NCBI GenBank assembly: GCA_014879565.1
Contig: JACSRW010000025.1
Location: 124,001 to 188,000, forward strand
Direction of reading: 5' to 3'
Length of the DNA stretch: 64,000 nt
Source: Chitinophagaceae bacterium
GTDB lineage: Bacteria > Bacteroidota > Bacteroidia > Chitinophagales > Chitinophagaceae
A program made the position numbers and the translations under genes. This document shows, in pieces, positions 1 through 7,831 of this stretch. Under the pieces are notes generated by a model that saw only the letters and a program-made list of their open reading frames with translations, was not told the DNA's origin and searched no databases. Numbering within the stretch: position 1 is the stretch's first letter; the number at the start of each line of letters is the position of its first letter.

Positions 1-108
1 ATACGGTTTATGGGCCTGATTTTCCTGTAATAACATCTCCGGAATCAGGGAAAATCCACCCCAGTCATAGTGTTTAATAACGCCTTTCAGCGGGAAAATA
101 CCCTTCAT
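1..108 (-). CDS. manA: mannose-6-phosphate isomerase, type I (5' end only, cut by window edge)
   Basis: Only the first 36 codons lie in the window, starting at an ATG at 108 and running off the left edge. The visible N-terminus begins MKGIFPLKG and continues IKHYDWGG, the opening strand of type I phosphomannose isomerases, which interconvert mannose-6-phosphate and fructose-6-phosphate and use zinc. Mannose-6-phosphate feeds GDP-mannose and surface glycan synthesis. It is divergent from the YraN-family gene, with only 39 bp between the two starts. The call rests on this short motif; the zinc ligands lie outside the window. Confidence 0.72.
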   Translation of the reverse strand, partial: MKGIFPLKGVIKHYDWGGFSLIPEMLLQENQAHKPY

Positions 109-147
109 ATGTTAACCGGGTTAAAATAATTTGCTATAAATATACTT

Positions 148-504
148 ATGGCCGCGCATAACGAACTGGGAAAAGAGGGCGAAGATATGGCCGCAGCCTG
201 GCTGGCACGGAACGGGTTTACCATACTTCACCGCAACTGGGTTTTGCACCAGCACGAAATTGACATCATAGCCCAAAAAGGGAAATTCCTGCATTTTATT
301 GAAGTAAAAACAAGAAAAACCAACGGACCTGCCCGCCCGGAAACCGCGGTAAACCGGCGTAAATTCAAAACCATTCAATGGGCGGCAAATGCCTACCTTC
401 AACAAAACCCGGGCTACCCCTGGATCCGGTACGATATCCTCGCCATTACCATCAAAATGTGGGGCGAAACCGAATATTTCTTTATTGAAGACGTATTCCT
501 TTAA
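148..504 (+). CDS. YraN family protein (UPF0102, predicted endonuclease-like fold)
   Basis: A 118-residue protein of normal YraN length. It carries the family hallmarks: an N-terminal stretch with LGKEGEDMAAAWL, the core HEIDIIAQKGKFLHFIEVK at about residues 36-54 (the E, D and E-x-K of a PD-(D/E)XK-like nuclease site), and a final acidic hydrophobic tail. The family has a restriction-endonuclease-like fold and is often near DNA-processing genes, but its cellular role is not established. The frame is intact, starts at ATG and is followed after 9 bp by a convergent gene. The family assignment is solid; nuclease activity is an inference. Confidence 0.88.
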   Translation: MAAHNELGKEGEDMAAAWLARNGFTILHRNWVLHQHEIDIIAQKGKFLHFIEVKTRKTNGPARPETAVNRRKFKTIQWAANAYLQQNPGYPWIRYDILAITIKMWGETEYFFIEDVFL

Positions 505-513
505 TCTGCAGAT

Positions 514-1029
514 TTACTCATCGGCAAATCGGCTCATCATTTTCTCCACCAGGCTGTAGGTAGCCGGACAATATTCCACATTCTGTTTGTGAATATGCAC
601 ATAGTCCCTGAATTTTTTACTCAGATGCGGAAACCCGGCACAATCATCCGGCCGGATGGCATAAATTGAACACTTATTGTCTTTCAGGTTCAGAAAACGG
701 CAGGGAGTATCTTTATTCATCCAGTCCCGCGCCCCGCCCCTTTCCTGCCGGAGGTATTTCTTTTTGAAATCGGTAACCGTAAGTTCAAAATGCCTGGCTA
801 TCCGTTTGAGATCACGGGCATTATAAGTAGGCGTCATGGTTTTACAGCAATTGGCACAGCTGAGACAATCCGTTTCTTTCCAGACTTCTTTTTCCAGGCT
901 TGCAATCTTTTTATCAAGACCACGGGGTGCCTCTTTATCCAGTTTACTCAGAAACCGGCGCATGGCCGTTTTTTTATGCCGGGCTTTCTGTTTAAATGAC
1001 CGGAGAATTACCGGGGGTATCTTACTCAT
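514..1029 (-). CDS. YkgJ family cysteine cluster protein
   Basis: A 171-residue soluble protein. Two Cys-rich patches are visible: C-x2-C-x2-C-C at about residues 55-62 (within DCLSCANCCKTMTP) and a later set in CRFLNLKDNKCSIYAIRPDDC at about 110-130. This is the pattern of the YkgJ/UPF0153 family, thought to bind zinc or an iron-sulfur cluster; the reaction is unknown. The N-terminus is basic (KQKARHKKTAMRR). It ends 9 bp from the convergent YraN-family gene and is divergent from the lipoprotein gene at 1127. The family is clear, the biochemical role is not. Confidence 0.82.
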   Translation of the reverse strand: MSKIPPVILRSFKQKARHKKTAMRRFLSKLDKEAPRGLDKKIASLEKEVWKETDCLSCANCCKTMTPTYNARDLKRIARHFELTVTDFKKKYLRQERGGARDWMNKDTPCRFLNLKDNKCSIYAIRPDDCAGFPHLSKKFRDYVHIHKQNVEYCPATYSLVEKMMSRFADE

Positions 1030-1098
1030 GGCCCGAAGATAATAATTGAGCCCATACAGTTCATGACAGACCGGGATTTTCGTTCAAAAGCTTTCAGT

Positions 1099-1106
1099 TA
1101 CATTTG
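1099..1106 (+). promoter_or_regulatory. promoter -7 element TACATTTG
   Basis: A perfect match to the Bacteroidota -7 consensus TAnnTTTG, 20 bp upstream of the lipoprotein start at 1127. No convincing -33 TTG box stands at the expected distance. Confidence 0.55.
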
Positions 1107-1126
1107 TAAGAACAAAATCATCTGAC

Positions 1127-1789
1127 ATGAAACTCCTATTGCCCCTGGCCGTTGTGGCCCTGGTAACCGCTCTCAGCACTTCCTGTAATAATAATTCCGC
1201 TCCGCCCCCGCCCCCTCTTTTCTGCGATACCGCCTGCCTGAAAGACACCATTAAATTCACAGGCGATCATGAGAAGAAACCTTCTGTTTTTATTACGGCC
1301 AAGGATTGCCTGCCGGATACTGTTATCTGGAGCTACAAAGGAATGGCTGCCGACAGGAAAACCGGCTTTACTTACCTGCTCGGGGCAACGGTCAGACTGA
1401 ATAAAGACAAACTGCGCTGTTATTTTAAGGACAGCGACTATGCCTGGCTGTTGTTCAATGACTGCGTGACCGGCCGTGGCTTCCAGATTAAGCTCCCCTA
1501 TGATAAAGGGGCCAGTTTCAGCCTGAAAAGCAGTGGCATTAATAACCTGGATCCCAAATTCTCCATTTCAGATAACCTGGTTGTCAATACCGATCGCGGA
1601 AATATCTATGTAGAAGATATGCAAACGGGCAAAAAAGCCATGATGACCTTCGGACAAAAACTGGACATTGACTATGATGCGCTGCATGAATACATAGACT
1701 CTGTAAATGTTACCCCTGAAAGAATCTGGGTCAAAATCCTGGTTGACAAAAAATGGATTGAGAAAGAAAAGAAAATCACCCTGGAATAA
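1127..1789 (+). CDS. predicted lipoprotein of unknown function
   Basis: 220 residues. The N-terminus is a lipoprotein signal: two basic-to-hydrophobic turns, then LSTSC with Cys20 as the likely lipidated residue, followed by an Asn-rich and Pro-rich linker (about residues 21-31). The rest looks beta-rich, with two Cys pairs near the start (CDTACL). No family is recognised with confidence. The lipobox implies anchoring in the outer or inner membrane facing the periplasm. A strong hairpin follows the stop, so it is probably transcribed alone from the TACATTTG promoter. Confidence 0.7.
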   Translation: MKLLLPLAVVALVTALSTSCNNNSAPPPPPLFCDTACLKDTIKFTGDHEKKPSVFITAKDCLPDTVIWSYKGMAADRKTGFTYLLGATVRLNKDKLRCYFKDSDYAWLLFNDCVTGRGFQIKLPYDKGASFSLKSSGINNLDPKFSISDNLVVNTDRGNIYVEDMQTGKKAMMTFGQKLDIDYDALHEYIDSVNVTPERIWVKILVDKKWIEKEKKITLE

Positions 1790-1793
1790 TCCG

Positions 1794-1832
1794 TTGAAGG
1801 GGCTGATCCCCAAAAAGCATCAGCCCCTTCAA
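1794..1832 (+). terminator. hairpin terminator after the lipoprotein gene
   Basis: A perfect 14-bp inverted repeat (TTGAAGGGGCTGAT and its complement) around an 11-nt loop, 4 nt after the stop codon. No T-run follows, so it may act as an intrinsic terminator of the Bacteroidota type or as a 3' stability hairpin. Confidence 0.7.
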
Positions 1833-1846
1833 TCAACCGCACGATT

Positions 1847-1933
1847 GCACTTCTGCACTTTCGCACATCTGCACATTTGCACATTCGCACATCTGCACAT
1901 TTGCACTTTTGCACATTTGCATATCTGCACATC
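1847..1933 (+). repeat. short tandem repeat, 8-bp unit GCACATYT, about 11 copies
   Basis: Eleven consecutive units of GCAC(A/T)TYT fill the gap between the terminator hairpin and xerD. Variation is mostly C/T in the seventh position and A/T in the fifth. The period is 8 bp with no spacers, so it is a simple tandem repeat rather than a CRISPR array. It ends 11 bp before the xerD start codon. Confidence 0.9.
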
Positions 1934-1944
1934 TTCCAATTCCC

Positions 1945-2847
1945 ATGTGGCTTCCGTATAAAAAAGGATTCAGCGCTTACCTGCGGCTCGAAAAATCCCT
2001 TTCGGATAATTCGGTCGAAGCCTACCTGCGTGATATCGGCCACCTGACCCGCTTCCTGCAGGACAGGGGCAGAGAAATCAGCCCGGAAGAAGTAACCCTG
2101 AAAGACTTGCAGCAATTTCTTAAATATATTGGCGAGCTGGGACTCGCAGCGAATTCACAGGCAAGAATGATCTCGGGTATCCGGACCTTTTATAAATATT
2201 GCCTGCTGGAAAATATCAGCCGGGAAGATCCCACCGTTTTGCTGGAAGCGCCCAAACTGAAGAGAAGGCTGCCCGATGTACTGAGTTTTGAAGAAATTGA
2301 AAAGATAATTGCCGCTATTGACCTGAGCAAACCCGAGGGAACACGGAACAAAGCGATCCTGGAAACCCTCTACAGTTGCGGCCTGCGGGTGAGCGAACTG
2401 GCCGGTCTCAAACTATCCCAGCTTTATCATGATCTCGGTTTTATACGGGTGACCGGTAAAGGAGACAAGGAAAGACTGATTCCCATTGGCCAGAGCGCCC
2501 TGAAGTATATCCAGATTTACCGTACACAAAGCAGGTCGCAAATAGCTCCGAAAAAAGGAAATGAAGACTATATTTTCCTGAATAAACGAGGCAGCAAACT
2601 CTCCCGCGTAATGATCTTTCTCATTATAAAAGAGCTGACCCTGAAAGCCGGTATCAGCAAAACTGTTTCCCCTCATACCTTCCGCCATTCTTTTGCCACC
2701 CACCTGGTAGAAGGCGGCGCAGATCTCCGGGCCGTACAGGAAATGCTGGGGCATGCCAGTATCACCACCACCGAAATTTATACCCATCTCGACCGCGAAT
2801 ATCTCCGTAAAACACTGGAACAGTTTCACCCGGGGTTCCGCAGCTGA
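1945..2847 (+). CDS. xerD: site-specific tyrosine recombinase XerD
   Basis: A tyrosine recombinase that, with XerC, resolves chromosome dimers at dif. The ATG at 1945 was chosen over the longer frame from 1909, whose first 12 codons are translated tandem repeat. With this start the protein has 300 residues and the catalytic set falls at R148 (CGLRVSEL), K172 (TGKGDKER), H244 and R247 (HTFRH), H270 (LGHAS) and Y279 (TEIYTH), the same numbering as E. coli XerD. The N-terminal SAM-like core-binding domain covers about residues 1-90. It is a housekeeping Xer, not an integrase of a mobile element: no att repeats or cargo genes surround it. Tandem copies of the 8-bp repeat directly precede it. Confidence 0.93.
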   Translation: MWLPYKKGFSAYLRLEKSLSDNSVEAYLRDIGHLTRFLQDRGREISPEEVTLKDLQQFLKYIGELGLAANSQARMISGIRTFYKYCLLENISREDPTVLLEAPKLKRRLPDVLSFEEIEKIIAAIDLSKPEGTRNKAILETLYSCGLRVSELAGLKLSQLYHDLGFIRVTGKGDKERLIPIGQSALKYIQIYRTQSRSQIAPKKGNEDYIFLNKRGSKLSRVMIFLIIKELTLKAGISKTVSPHTFRHSFATHLVEGGADLRAVQEMLGHASITTTEIYTHLDREYLRKTLEQFHPGFRS

Positions 2848-2866
2848 TTATGAGGTCTCCAATAGT

Positions 2867-3748
2867 TTATTGTATGATAAACCTGCTTTGCAGTACAGTC
2901 CCGTTTTCACGGGGTGAAAGACTTAGCAGGTAAATCCCTGCCGCCAGCCGGGGCAAAGGGGAATCAATAACCTGCGCACTACGGTCGATCCAGACTTCCC
3001 GTTGAAAAACCTGTTGCCCATTGAGCGAAGTAATTCGCAGTGAGAAATAACCTTCCCCTGCCTGTCGTAAACCCAGATGTAAAACCTGCCCGGAAGACAG
3101 GGGATTCGGATAAAGCGTTAAGACGGGAGAAGCTGCTTCCATTGCATTTTCTTTTGATTTAACCGTATCCGGGCCAGTTCCCGTCCCTTTGCAGTTTATG
3201 ACAACTACTCTTTTCCTGAAACAGGCGGATGAAAACAACTGTACCCCTTCTAACTCCTTTTTGTTCCGCAGCAACCCGATTTCCTTTTTCCCGCTACCAG
3301 ACAGCTCCCCGTTGTAAGTCTGATAACCCGCTGAAGATACCCGAAGCTGACAGACTGCACCCCACCGGAGTTCGTGAATGAATACGTAACCTGCGGAATC
3401 TGTTATGTTATTTATTCTGTCTTTATTATCGGAAGAAACCAGTTCAAGGGTTGCCCCGCTTAATGCCTGCCCGTTTGCAAAATCAAATACACGGATGCAG
3501 ATCGCCGGCTGATATCTTGTTGTTACCAGTATCACTTGCGGTACCCGGCGGCAGGAGATGATTTTTCCAACAACACTGTCCTTCAGCACCTGTAAAGAAG
3601 CAATATTGGCTGTGTCCAGTGAGGATAAAAAAGCATAATCCTTAACGATACCATCCACCACTACAAGAGGGTCGCTTTTATCCTGGCTGATTGCCCGTTG
3701 CTGAAAATTCCAGATAATGAAAGACAGACAGAAATATAATTTCTTCAT
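2867..3748 (-). CDS. secreted protein with plug-like segment and T9SS type A sorting domain
   Basis: 293 residues when started at the ATG giving MKKLYFCLSF, which yields a proper signal peptide; the longer frame adds only MLIVTH. After the signal comes a segment resembling the start of a TonB receptor plug (DPLVVVDGIV, then SLQVLKD at about residues 28-56), then a carboxypeptidase-regulatory-like beta domain (about 85-160), and a C-terminal sorting domain beginning TLYPNPLSSG at about 212 and ending LLSLSPRENG. The last is typical of T9SS type A cargo, so the protein is probably exported to the cell surface. It carries no beta-barrel, so it is not a receptor itself. Specific function unknown. 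Confidence 0.72.
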   Translation of the reverse strand: MKKLYFCLSFIIWNFQQRAISQDKSDPLVVVDGIVKDYAFLSSLDTANIASLQVLKDSVVGKIISCRRVPQVILVTTRYQPAICIRVFDFANGQALSGATLELVSSDNKDRINNITDSAGYVFIHELRWGAVCQLRVSSAGYQTYNGELSGSGKKEIGLLRNKKELEGVQLFSSACFRKRVVVINCKGTGTGPDTVKSKENAMEAASPVLTLYPNPLSSGQVLHLGLRQAGEGYFSLRITSLNGQQVFQREVWIDRSAQVIDSPLPRLAAGIYLLSLSPRENGTVLQSRFIIQ

Positions 3749-3773
3749 GTGAGTTACAATCAACATTTAAAAA

Positions 3774-3793
3774 GGGCTGTCTTCAGACAGCCC
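3774..3793 (-). terminator. intrinsic terminator of the VWA-protein gene
   Basis: Stem GGGCTGTCT/AGACAGCCC with a 2-nt tip, followed on the minus strand by TTTTT. It lies 35 bp past the stop of the VWA gene at 3828. Confidence 0.75.
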
Positions 3794-3827
3794 GGTATTA
3801 AACCATGCAAAAAAAATGCTGTTACAA

Positions 3828-5765
3828 CTACCGCCGGGTATCCGCTTCTTCCGGCACGTCTTTTACCTTTCCTTTACTGAGTAAGGCTGCGTTTTCCACC
3901 AGCCGGATAAATTCGGCCCGGTATCCCTGCTCATCATCGGCCAGCGCCTTACGGGCCAATTCCAGCACCTTTTCATAGGAAGCTTTTGATTTGTATTCAG
4001 AATTACGTAACAACAGGCCAAAGCCGGCCACTGCCGCTGCAAACCTGAAATTGTTGCTGGCGGCTTCTAATGAAACAGCCTTATCTTTCACCGGCACTTC
4101 CATCAGTTTACTGATATCGCCGTCCGGAGCCTTATACCGGAATTTCACGGTGAGTATTTCATCGGTTGCATTTGTTCTTTCTTTTCTTTTTTCCTTTTGC
4201 TGGTATTTCAGGGGGTCTACTGATTTAAGAAAATCACTATTTACCCCTGCCGGAATCACTTCATAGAGCGCGGTAACAGTATGTCCGCTGCCCAGTTCGC
4301 CTGCATCCTTTTTATCATCATTAAAATCCTCTTTAGCCAGCATCCTGTTCTCATAACCGATGAGCCGGTAACCAGCCACCCGCGACGGATTGAATTCCAC
4401 CTGCAGTTTCACGTCTTTGGCAATGGTAAAAAGGGTGCCGCCAAATTCATTCACGAGTACTTTTTTGGCTTCACTCATCCCGTCTATATAGGCATGATTT
4501 CCGTTTCCCTTATCCGCCAGTTTCTGCATCTTAGCATCCTGGTAATTCCCCATCCCGTATCCGAGTACCGTCAGAAAGACCCCGCTTTTCCTCTCTTCTT
4601 CAATTAGTCTTTCCATGGCATCATCACTGCTTTCTCCCACATTAAAGTCTCCGTCGGTACACAGGATTACCCGGTTATTACCCCCTTTTATAAAATTGTC
4701 CCTGGCCGTTTTATAAGCCAGCCTGATCCCTGCCCCGCCCGCCGTTGAGCCCCCGGCCTGCAGATTGTCAATGGCATCCTTAATCACCTGTTTGAAATTG
4801 CCTGATGTGGAAGGCAATGCCAGCCCGGCAGCACCGGCATAAACCACCACGGCCACCCGGTCCTGTTCGCGTAACTGGTCAACCAGCATTTTCATGGAGG
4901 CCTTGACCAATCCAAGGCGCTCAGGTCCCTGCATAGAGCCTGATACATCAATCAGAAAAACCAGGTTGGAGGCGGGCAGATTTTCGGCCGGAACCTTTTT
5001 GCCCTGCAAACCGATCAGTACCAGTTTATGATTCGGATTCCAGGGGGCATCCGAAATTTCAGTATGAATGGAGAATGGATTATCACCCCGGGGTTGCAGG
5101 TAATCGTATTTAAAATAATTGACCATTTCCTCGATCCGTACCGCACCGGGCGGGGGCAACTGGCCCATATTGAGATACCGGCGTACATTACTGTACGAGG
5201 CTGCATCCACATCGATGGAAAAAGTGGAAAGCGGGTTATCTGTAGCCCGGAGAAATCCATTTTCTGTTATCCGGTCATACCCTTCTCTGTCAAATTCCGG
5301 AATAGTATTATTCAGGTAGCCATTGCTTACCTGTACGCCCGCGATTTTACCCTGTATGGGCTGCCCTGCATTGTATTGTGCCGGGCTGTACAACCTGGTT
5401 ACGGATCCTGTGATATCTCTTTTACGCTGGGCGCCATACCCTATGACCACTACTTCAGACATCGTGGTGACGGAGGCACGAAGGGTGATAGGGAGAGTGG
5501 TTCGCCCTCCCACTTTTATTTCCTGGCTTTCAAATCCTATGGCGGAAACCAGCAATATGGCATCCGCGCTGATACCGGATAAGCGGTAAACTCCGTCGGC
5601 AGCCGTACTGGTACCTTTCTGCGTACCCTTCACCAGGATGGAGGCACCGTTTACCGGGATACCTTTTTCGTCCGTTATTTTACCGGTGACGGTTATACCC
5701 CCGATGGGCCGGAACGCCAGCATAAACAGAACCAACGGGCTGATCAAAAGCAGGAATCGTTTCAT
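3828..5765 (-). CDS. von Willebrand factor A (YfbK-like) protein fused to a carboxypeptidase-regulatory domain and a SusC plug-like segment
   Basis: 645 residues from the ATG at 5765 (ATG 5780 is possible). Order: signal peptide or anchor (about 1-22), carboxypeptidase-regulatory-like beta domain (about 24-96), then a stretch almost identical to the start of SusC/RagA plugs (SEVVVIGYGAQRKRD at about 103-117, PIQGKIAGVQV at 136-146), a YfbK N-terminal VWF domain (about 175-260), and a VWA domain with the metal-binding DVSGS at 273-277. A further C-terminal domain of the DUF3520 type follows. No beta-barrel is present. It is divergent from an ECF sigma factor and its membrane partner, which suggests that sigma factor controls it. 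The architecture is clear; the role (surface or periplasmic metal-dependent adhesion or assembly) is inferred. Confidence 0.85.
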   Translation of the reverse strand: MKRFLLLISPLVLFMLAFRPIGGITVTGKITDEKGIPVNGASILVKGTQKGTSTAADGVYRLSGISADAILLVSAIGFESQEIKVGGRTTLPITLRASVTTMSEVVVIGYGAQRKRDITGSVTRLYSPAQYNAGQPIQGKIAGVQVSNGYLNNTIPEFDREGYDRITENGFLRATDNPLSTFSIDVDAASYSNVRRYLNMGQLPPPGAVRIEEMVNYFKYDYLQPRGDNPFSIHTEISDAPWNPNHKLVLIGLQGKKVPAENLPASNLVFLIDVSGSMQGPERLGLVKASMKMLVDQLREQDRVAVVVYAGAAGLALPSTSGNFKQVIKDAIDNLQAGGSTAGGAGIRLAYKTARDNFIKGGNNRVILCTDGDFNVGESSDDAMERLIEEERKSGVFLTVLGYGMGNYQDAKMQKLADKGNGNHAYIDGMSEAKKVLVNEFGGTLFTIAKDVKLQVEFNPSRVAGYRLIGYENRMLAKEDFNDDKKDAGELGSGHTVTALYEVIPAGVNSDFLKSVDPLKYQQKEKRKERTNATDEILTVKFRYKAPDGDISKLMEVPVKDKAVSLEAASNNFRFAAAVAGFGLLLRNSEYKSKASYEKVLELARKALADDEQGYRAEFIRLVENAALLSKGKVKDVPEEADTRR

Positions 5766-5846
5766 AAAATGTGTTTTCATACCCGGATGCGGGTATTTCC
5801 GGGATTGCATAAATTCCGTGAAACTTTATTTACTATTTTTAGCCCC

Positions 5847-6422
5847 TTGGCATTTATTAAACATATCACACACAGTTCCCTAGAGGATAAAGAACTGATC
5901 CGCCTTTATAAAGAAAAGGGTGATATGGCCGTGCTCGGTGAATTGTACCAGCGCTATATGGAACTGGTTTACGGGGTCTGCCTAAAATATTATAAAGACC
6001 CCGAAATAGCCAAAGACAGTGTAATGGCCATATTTGAAGAACTGGTTACCAAACTGAAGAAACATGAAGTGGAAAACTTCCGGGCCTGGCTCCATCAACT
6101 GGCTAAAAACCACTGCCTGATGCAGTTACGCACTCCCAAAAACCTGAAAACGGTGGAATTCAAGACGGAAATTGTGCAATCGGAAGAAACCCTGCATCTG
6201 AATACTGTGCTGGAGAAAGAGGAGAATTTCCGGAAACTTGAAAACTGTCTGGACGGGCTTACCCCGGATCAGCAGGAATCCATCCGGTTATTTTACCTGG
6301 AGGGAAAATCCTATAACGAAATTGTGGATCAGACCGGGAAAGAATGGAACCAGGTACGCAGCCTGATCCAGAATGGCAGAAGAAACCTGAAAAACTGTAT
6401 GGAGCAAACCCTGAATGATTAA
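5847..6422 (+). CDS. RNA polymerase ECF-type sigma-70 factor
   Basis: A sigma-70 family factor with region 2 (LYQRYMELVYGVCLKYYKD...AKDSVMAIFEELV) and region 4 (LTPDQQESIRLFYLEGKSYNEI...GRRNLK); the short length and missing regions 1.1 and 3 make it ECF-type. The start is uncertain. A longer frame reaches ATG 5769, but that would begin almost at the divergent VWA start and leave no promoter. TTG at 5847 gives a 191-residue protein beginning (M)AFIKHITHSS, the usual short lead-in for this family in Bacteroidota, so it is preferred. The gene 25 bp downstream encodes a one-pass membrane protein that probably acts as its anti-sigma factor. Confidence 0.85.
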   Translation: MAFIKHITHSSLEDKELIRLYKEKGDMAVLGELYQRYMELVYGVCLKYYKDPEIAKDSVMAIFEELVTKLKKHEVENFRAWLHQLAKNHCLMQLRTPKNLKTVEFKTEIVQSEETLHLNTVLEKEENFRKLENCLDGLTPDQQESIRLFYLEGKSYNEIVDQTGKEWNQVRSLIQNGRRNLKNCMEQTLND

Positions 6423-6447
6423 AATTTTTGGAACTTTATAAAGCCGC

Positions 6448-7773
6448 ATGGCAAAAGAATCGACCATAAAAACCTATTCCGCAGCGGATATTGAAAAATA
6501 TCACAAAGGACTGCTGTCCCCGGCTGAAATGCATGCCATGGAAAAAGCGGCACTGGAAGATCCGTTTCTGGCTGATGCGATGGATGGTTACGGGGAGGTT
6601 GTCACCAATATCCAGGATGACCTGGCCGGATTGCGGACAAGATTGCAGAACCATATAGATGCCGGGGATATAAAAAAGGTAATTCCAATGGCCCCCGGCA
6701 ACCGCTTTACCTGGATGAAAGCTGCCGTACTGACCGGTGTATTGGCCGGAGCAGGCCTGCTGGCTTATCTTTTTGTTTTTGATAAAACGGAACCGGATGT
6801 GACCGCCCAAAACCCGGTTAAAAAAGCGGAACTCCGAGATCCGGCAACCCCGCAAACCCCGGTGGCGGATAAACCGGACCCGGGTATTGTTGCTGCTCCA
6901 GCGGATAATAAGCTAAAAACCACCCCGGCCCCCGTCTCTGCCCCGGCTGAAAAAAAACCGGTTACGGAAAGCCCAGGGCAGCTATCAGCTCCCGCACCCG
7001 TGACCATAACGGCTGATACTGAGCGGAAAGATTTACTCGAGGAACAGGCAGGCAATACGAAACAAGAGACCCTGCCGCATGAAGCTATAGCGGCGAAAAA
7101 AGAAAAAGCAGCTGAAGCCGGACAAAGCGATTCCCGGAAAAAAGCGCTGAGCCGCAGTACTGAAAAAAATACTTTCACAACCAACTTTTTCCGTGGTCGT
7201 GTTACCGATGCCTCCAATGTAGGAGTCCCCTTTGCCCGTGTTATAAATCCGGAAGACAATGTAGGCACATACACAGATGCCCGCGGATACTTTATCCTTA
7301 CTTCTCCTGATTCGGTACTGAATGTAGCCGTTCGGTCCATCGGTTTTGAAAACAACCAGGCGCAGTTACGGCACAATGTTCCCAGTAACCAGGTTGTATT
7401 GCAGGATGACCAGCGTTCCGTAAATGCCTATGTCATCAGCAATCAGAAACCCAATACAATGGCCCGGGCACAGAACAATATGAAACTGGAAGAACCGGAA
7501 CCGGCAGACGGATGGGAAAACTATGATACCTATATCGCCAACAACCTGAATATTCCGGAAGAATACAAGAACAAGCCTGCTGCAGATGCATCCGTTCAGC
7601 TTTCCTTTGAAGTGGACAAAAATGGCGAACCGGTGAATATCCGGGTGGAAAAATCGCTTTGCGAAAAATGCGATAAAGAAGCCATCCGCCTGATCAAAGA
7701 AGGGCCGAAATGGAAAAAGAATATCCGGAAGGGCCGGACAACGGTGACCATCCCGTTTAACCAGCTGTTTTAA
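6448..7773 (+). CDS. one-pass membrane protein with anti-sigma-like N-terminus, regulatory beta domain and TonB-like C-terminus
   Basis: 441 residues. The N-terminal 85 residues are cytoplasmic, with the SAADIEKYHKGLLSPAEMHAMEKAA helix pattern seen in Bacteroidota anti-sigma-like proteins. A membrane helix follows at about 91-111 (AAVLTGVLAGAGLLAYLFVF), then a long Pro/Ala/Lys linker (about 115-245), a carboxypeptidase-regulatory-like domain (about 248-315) and a C-terminal TonB-like domain (about 355-441, VQLSFEVDKNGEPVNIRVEKS). It is cotranscribed with the sigma factor. The layout suggests transmission of a periplasmic signal to the sigma factor; this is inferred from position and architecture. 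The linker crossing the periplasm is typical of TonB-type proteins. Confidence 0.78.
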   Translation: MAKESTIKTYSAADIEKYHKGLLSPAEMHAMEKAALEDPFLADAMDGYGEVVTNIQDDLAGLRTRLQNHIDAGDIKKVIPMAPGNRFTWMKAAVLTGVLAGAGLLAYLFVFDKTEPDVTAQNPVKKAELRDPATPQTPVADKPDPGIVAAPADNKLKTTPAPVSAPAEKKPVTESPGQLSAPAPVTITADTERKDLLEEQAGNTKQETLPHEAIAAKKEKAAEAGQSDSRKKALSRSTEKNTFTTNFFRGRVTDASNVGVPFARVINPEDNVGTYTDARGYFILTSPDSVLNVAVRSIGFENNQAQLRHNVPSNQVVLQDDQRSVNAYVISNQKPNTMARAQNNMKLEEPEPADGWENYDTYIANNLNIPEEYKNKPAADASVQLSFEVDKNGEPVNIRVEKSLCEKCDKEAIRLIKEGPKWKKNIRKGRTTVTIPFNQLF

Positions 7774-7803
7774 ACAGCCGTATCCTTTCGTATCCGAATC
7801 CCT

Positions 7804-7811
7804 TACCTTCG
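7804..7811 (+). promoter_or_regulatory. promoter -7 element TACCTTCG
   Basis: One mismatch (C for T) to TAnnTTTG, 20 bp upstream of the DUF2911 gene. The same TTCG variant occurs upstream of the gene at 21482. Confidence 0.4.
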
Positions 7812-7831
7812 TATTTCAAAACCTCCTTACA

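Noticed and set aside
1847-1933. Possible CRISPR array before xerD
   Set aside because: The unit is 8 bp with no unique spacers and no cas genes are nearby; it is a simple tandem repeat.
1909-1944. Upstream start for xerD
   Set aside because: The extra residues are translated tandem repeat and shift the catalytic residues away from XerD numbering.
1945-2847. xerD as integrase of a mobile island
   Set aside because: Single housekeeping Xer with standard length, no att repeats, no tRNA target next to it and no cargo genes.
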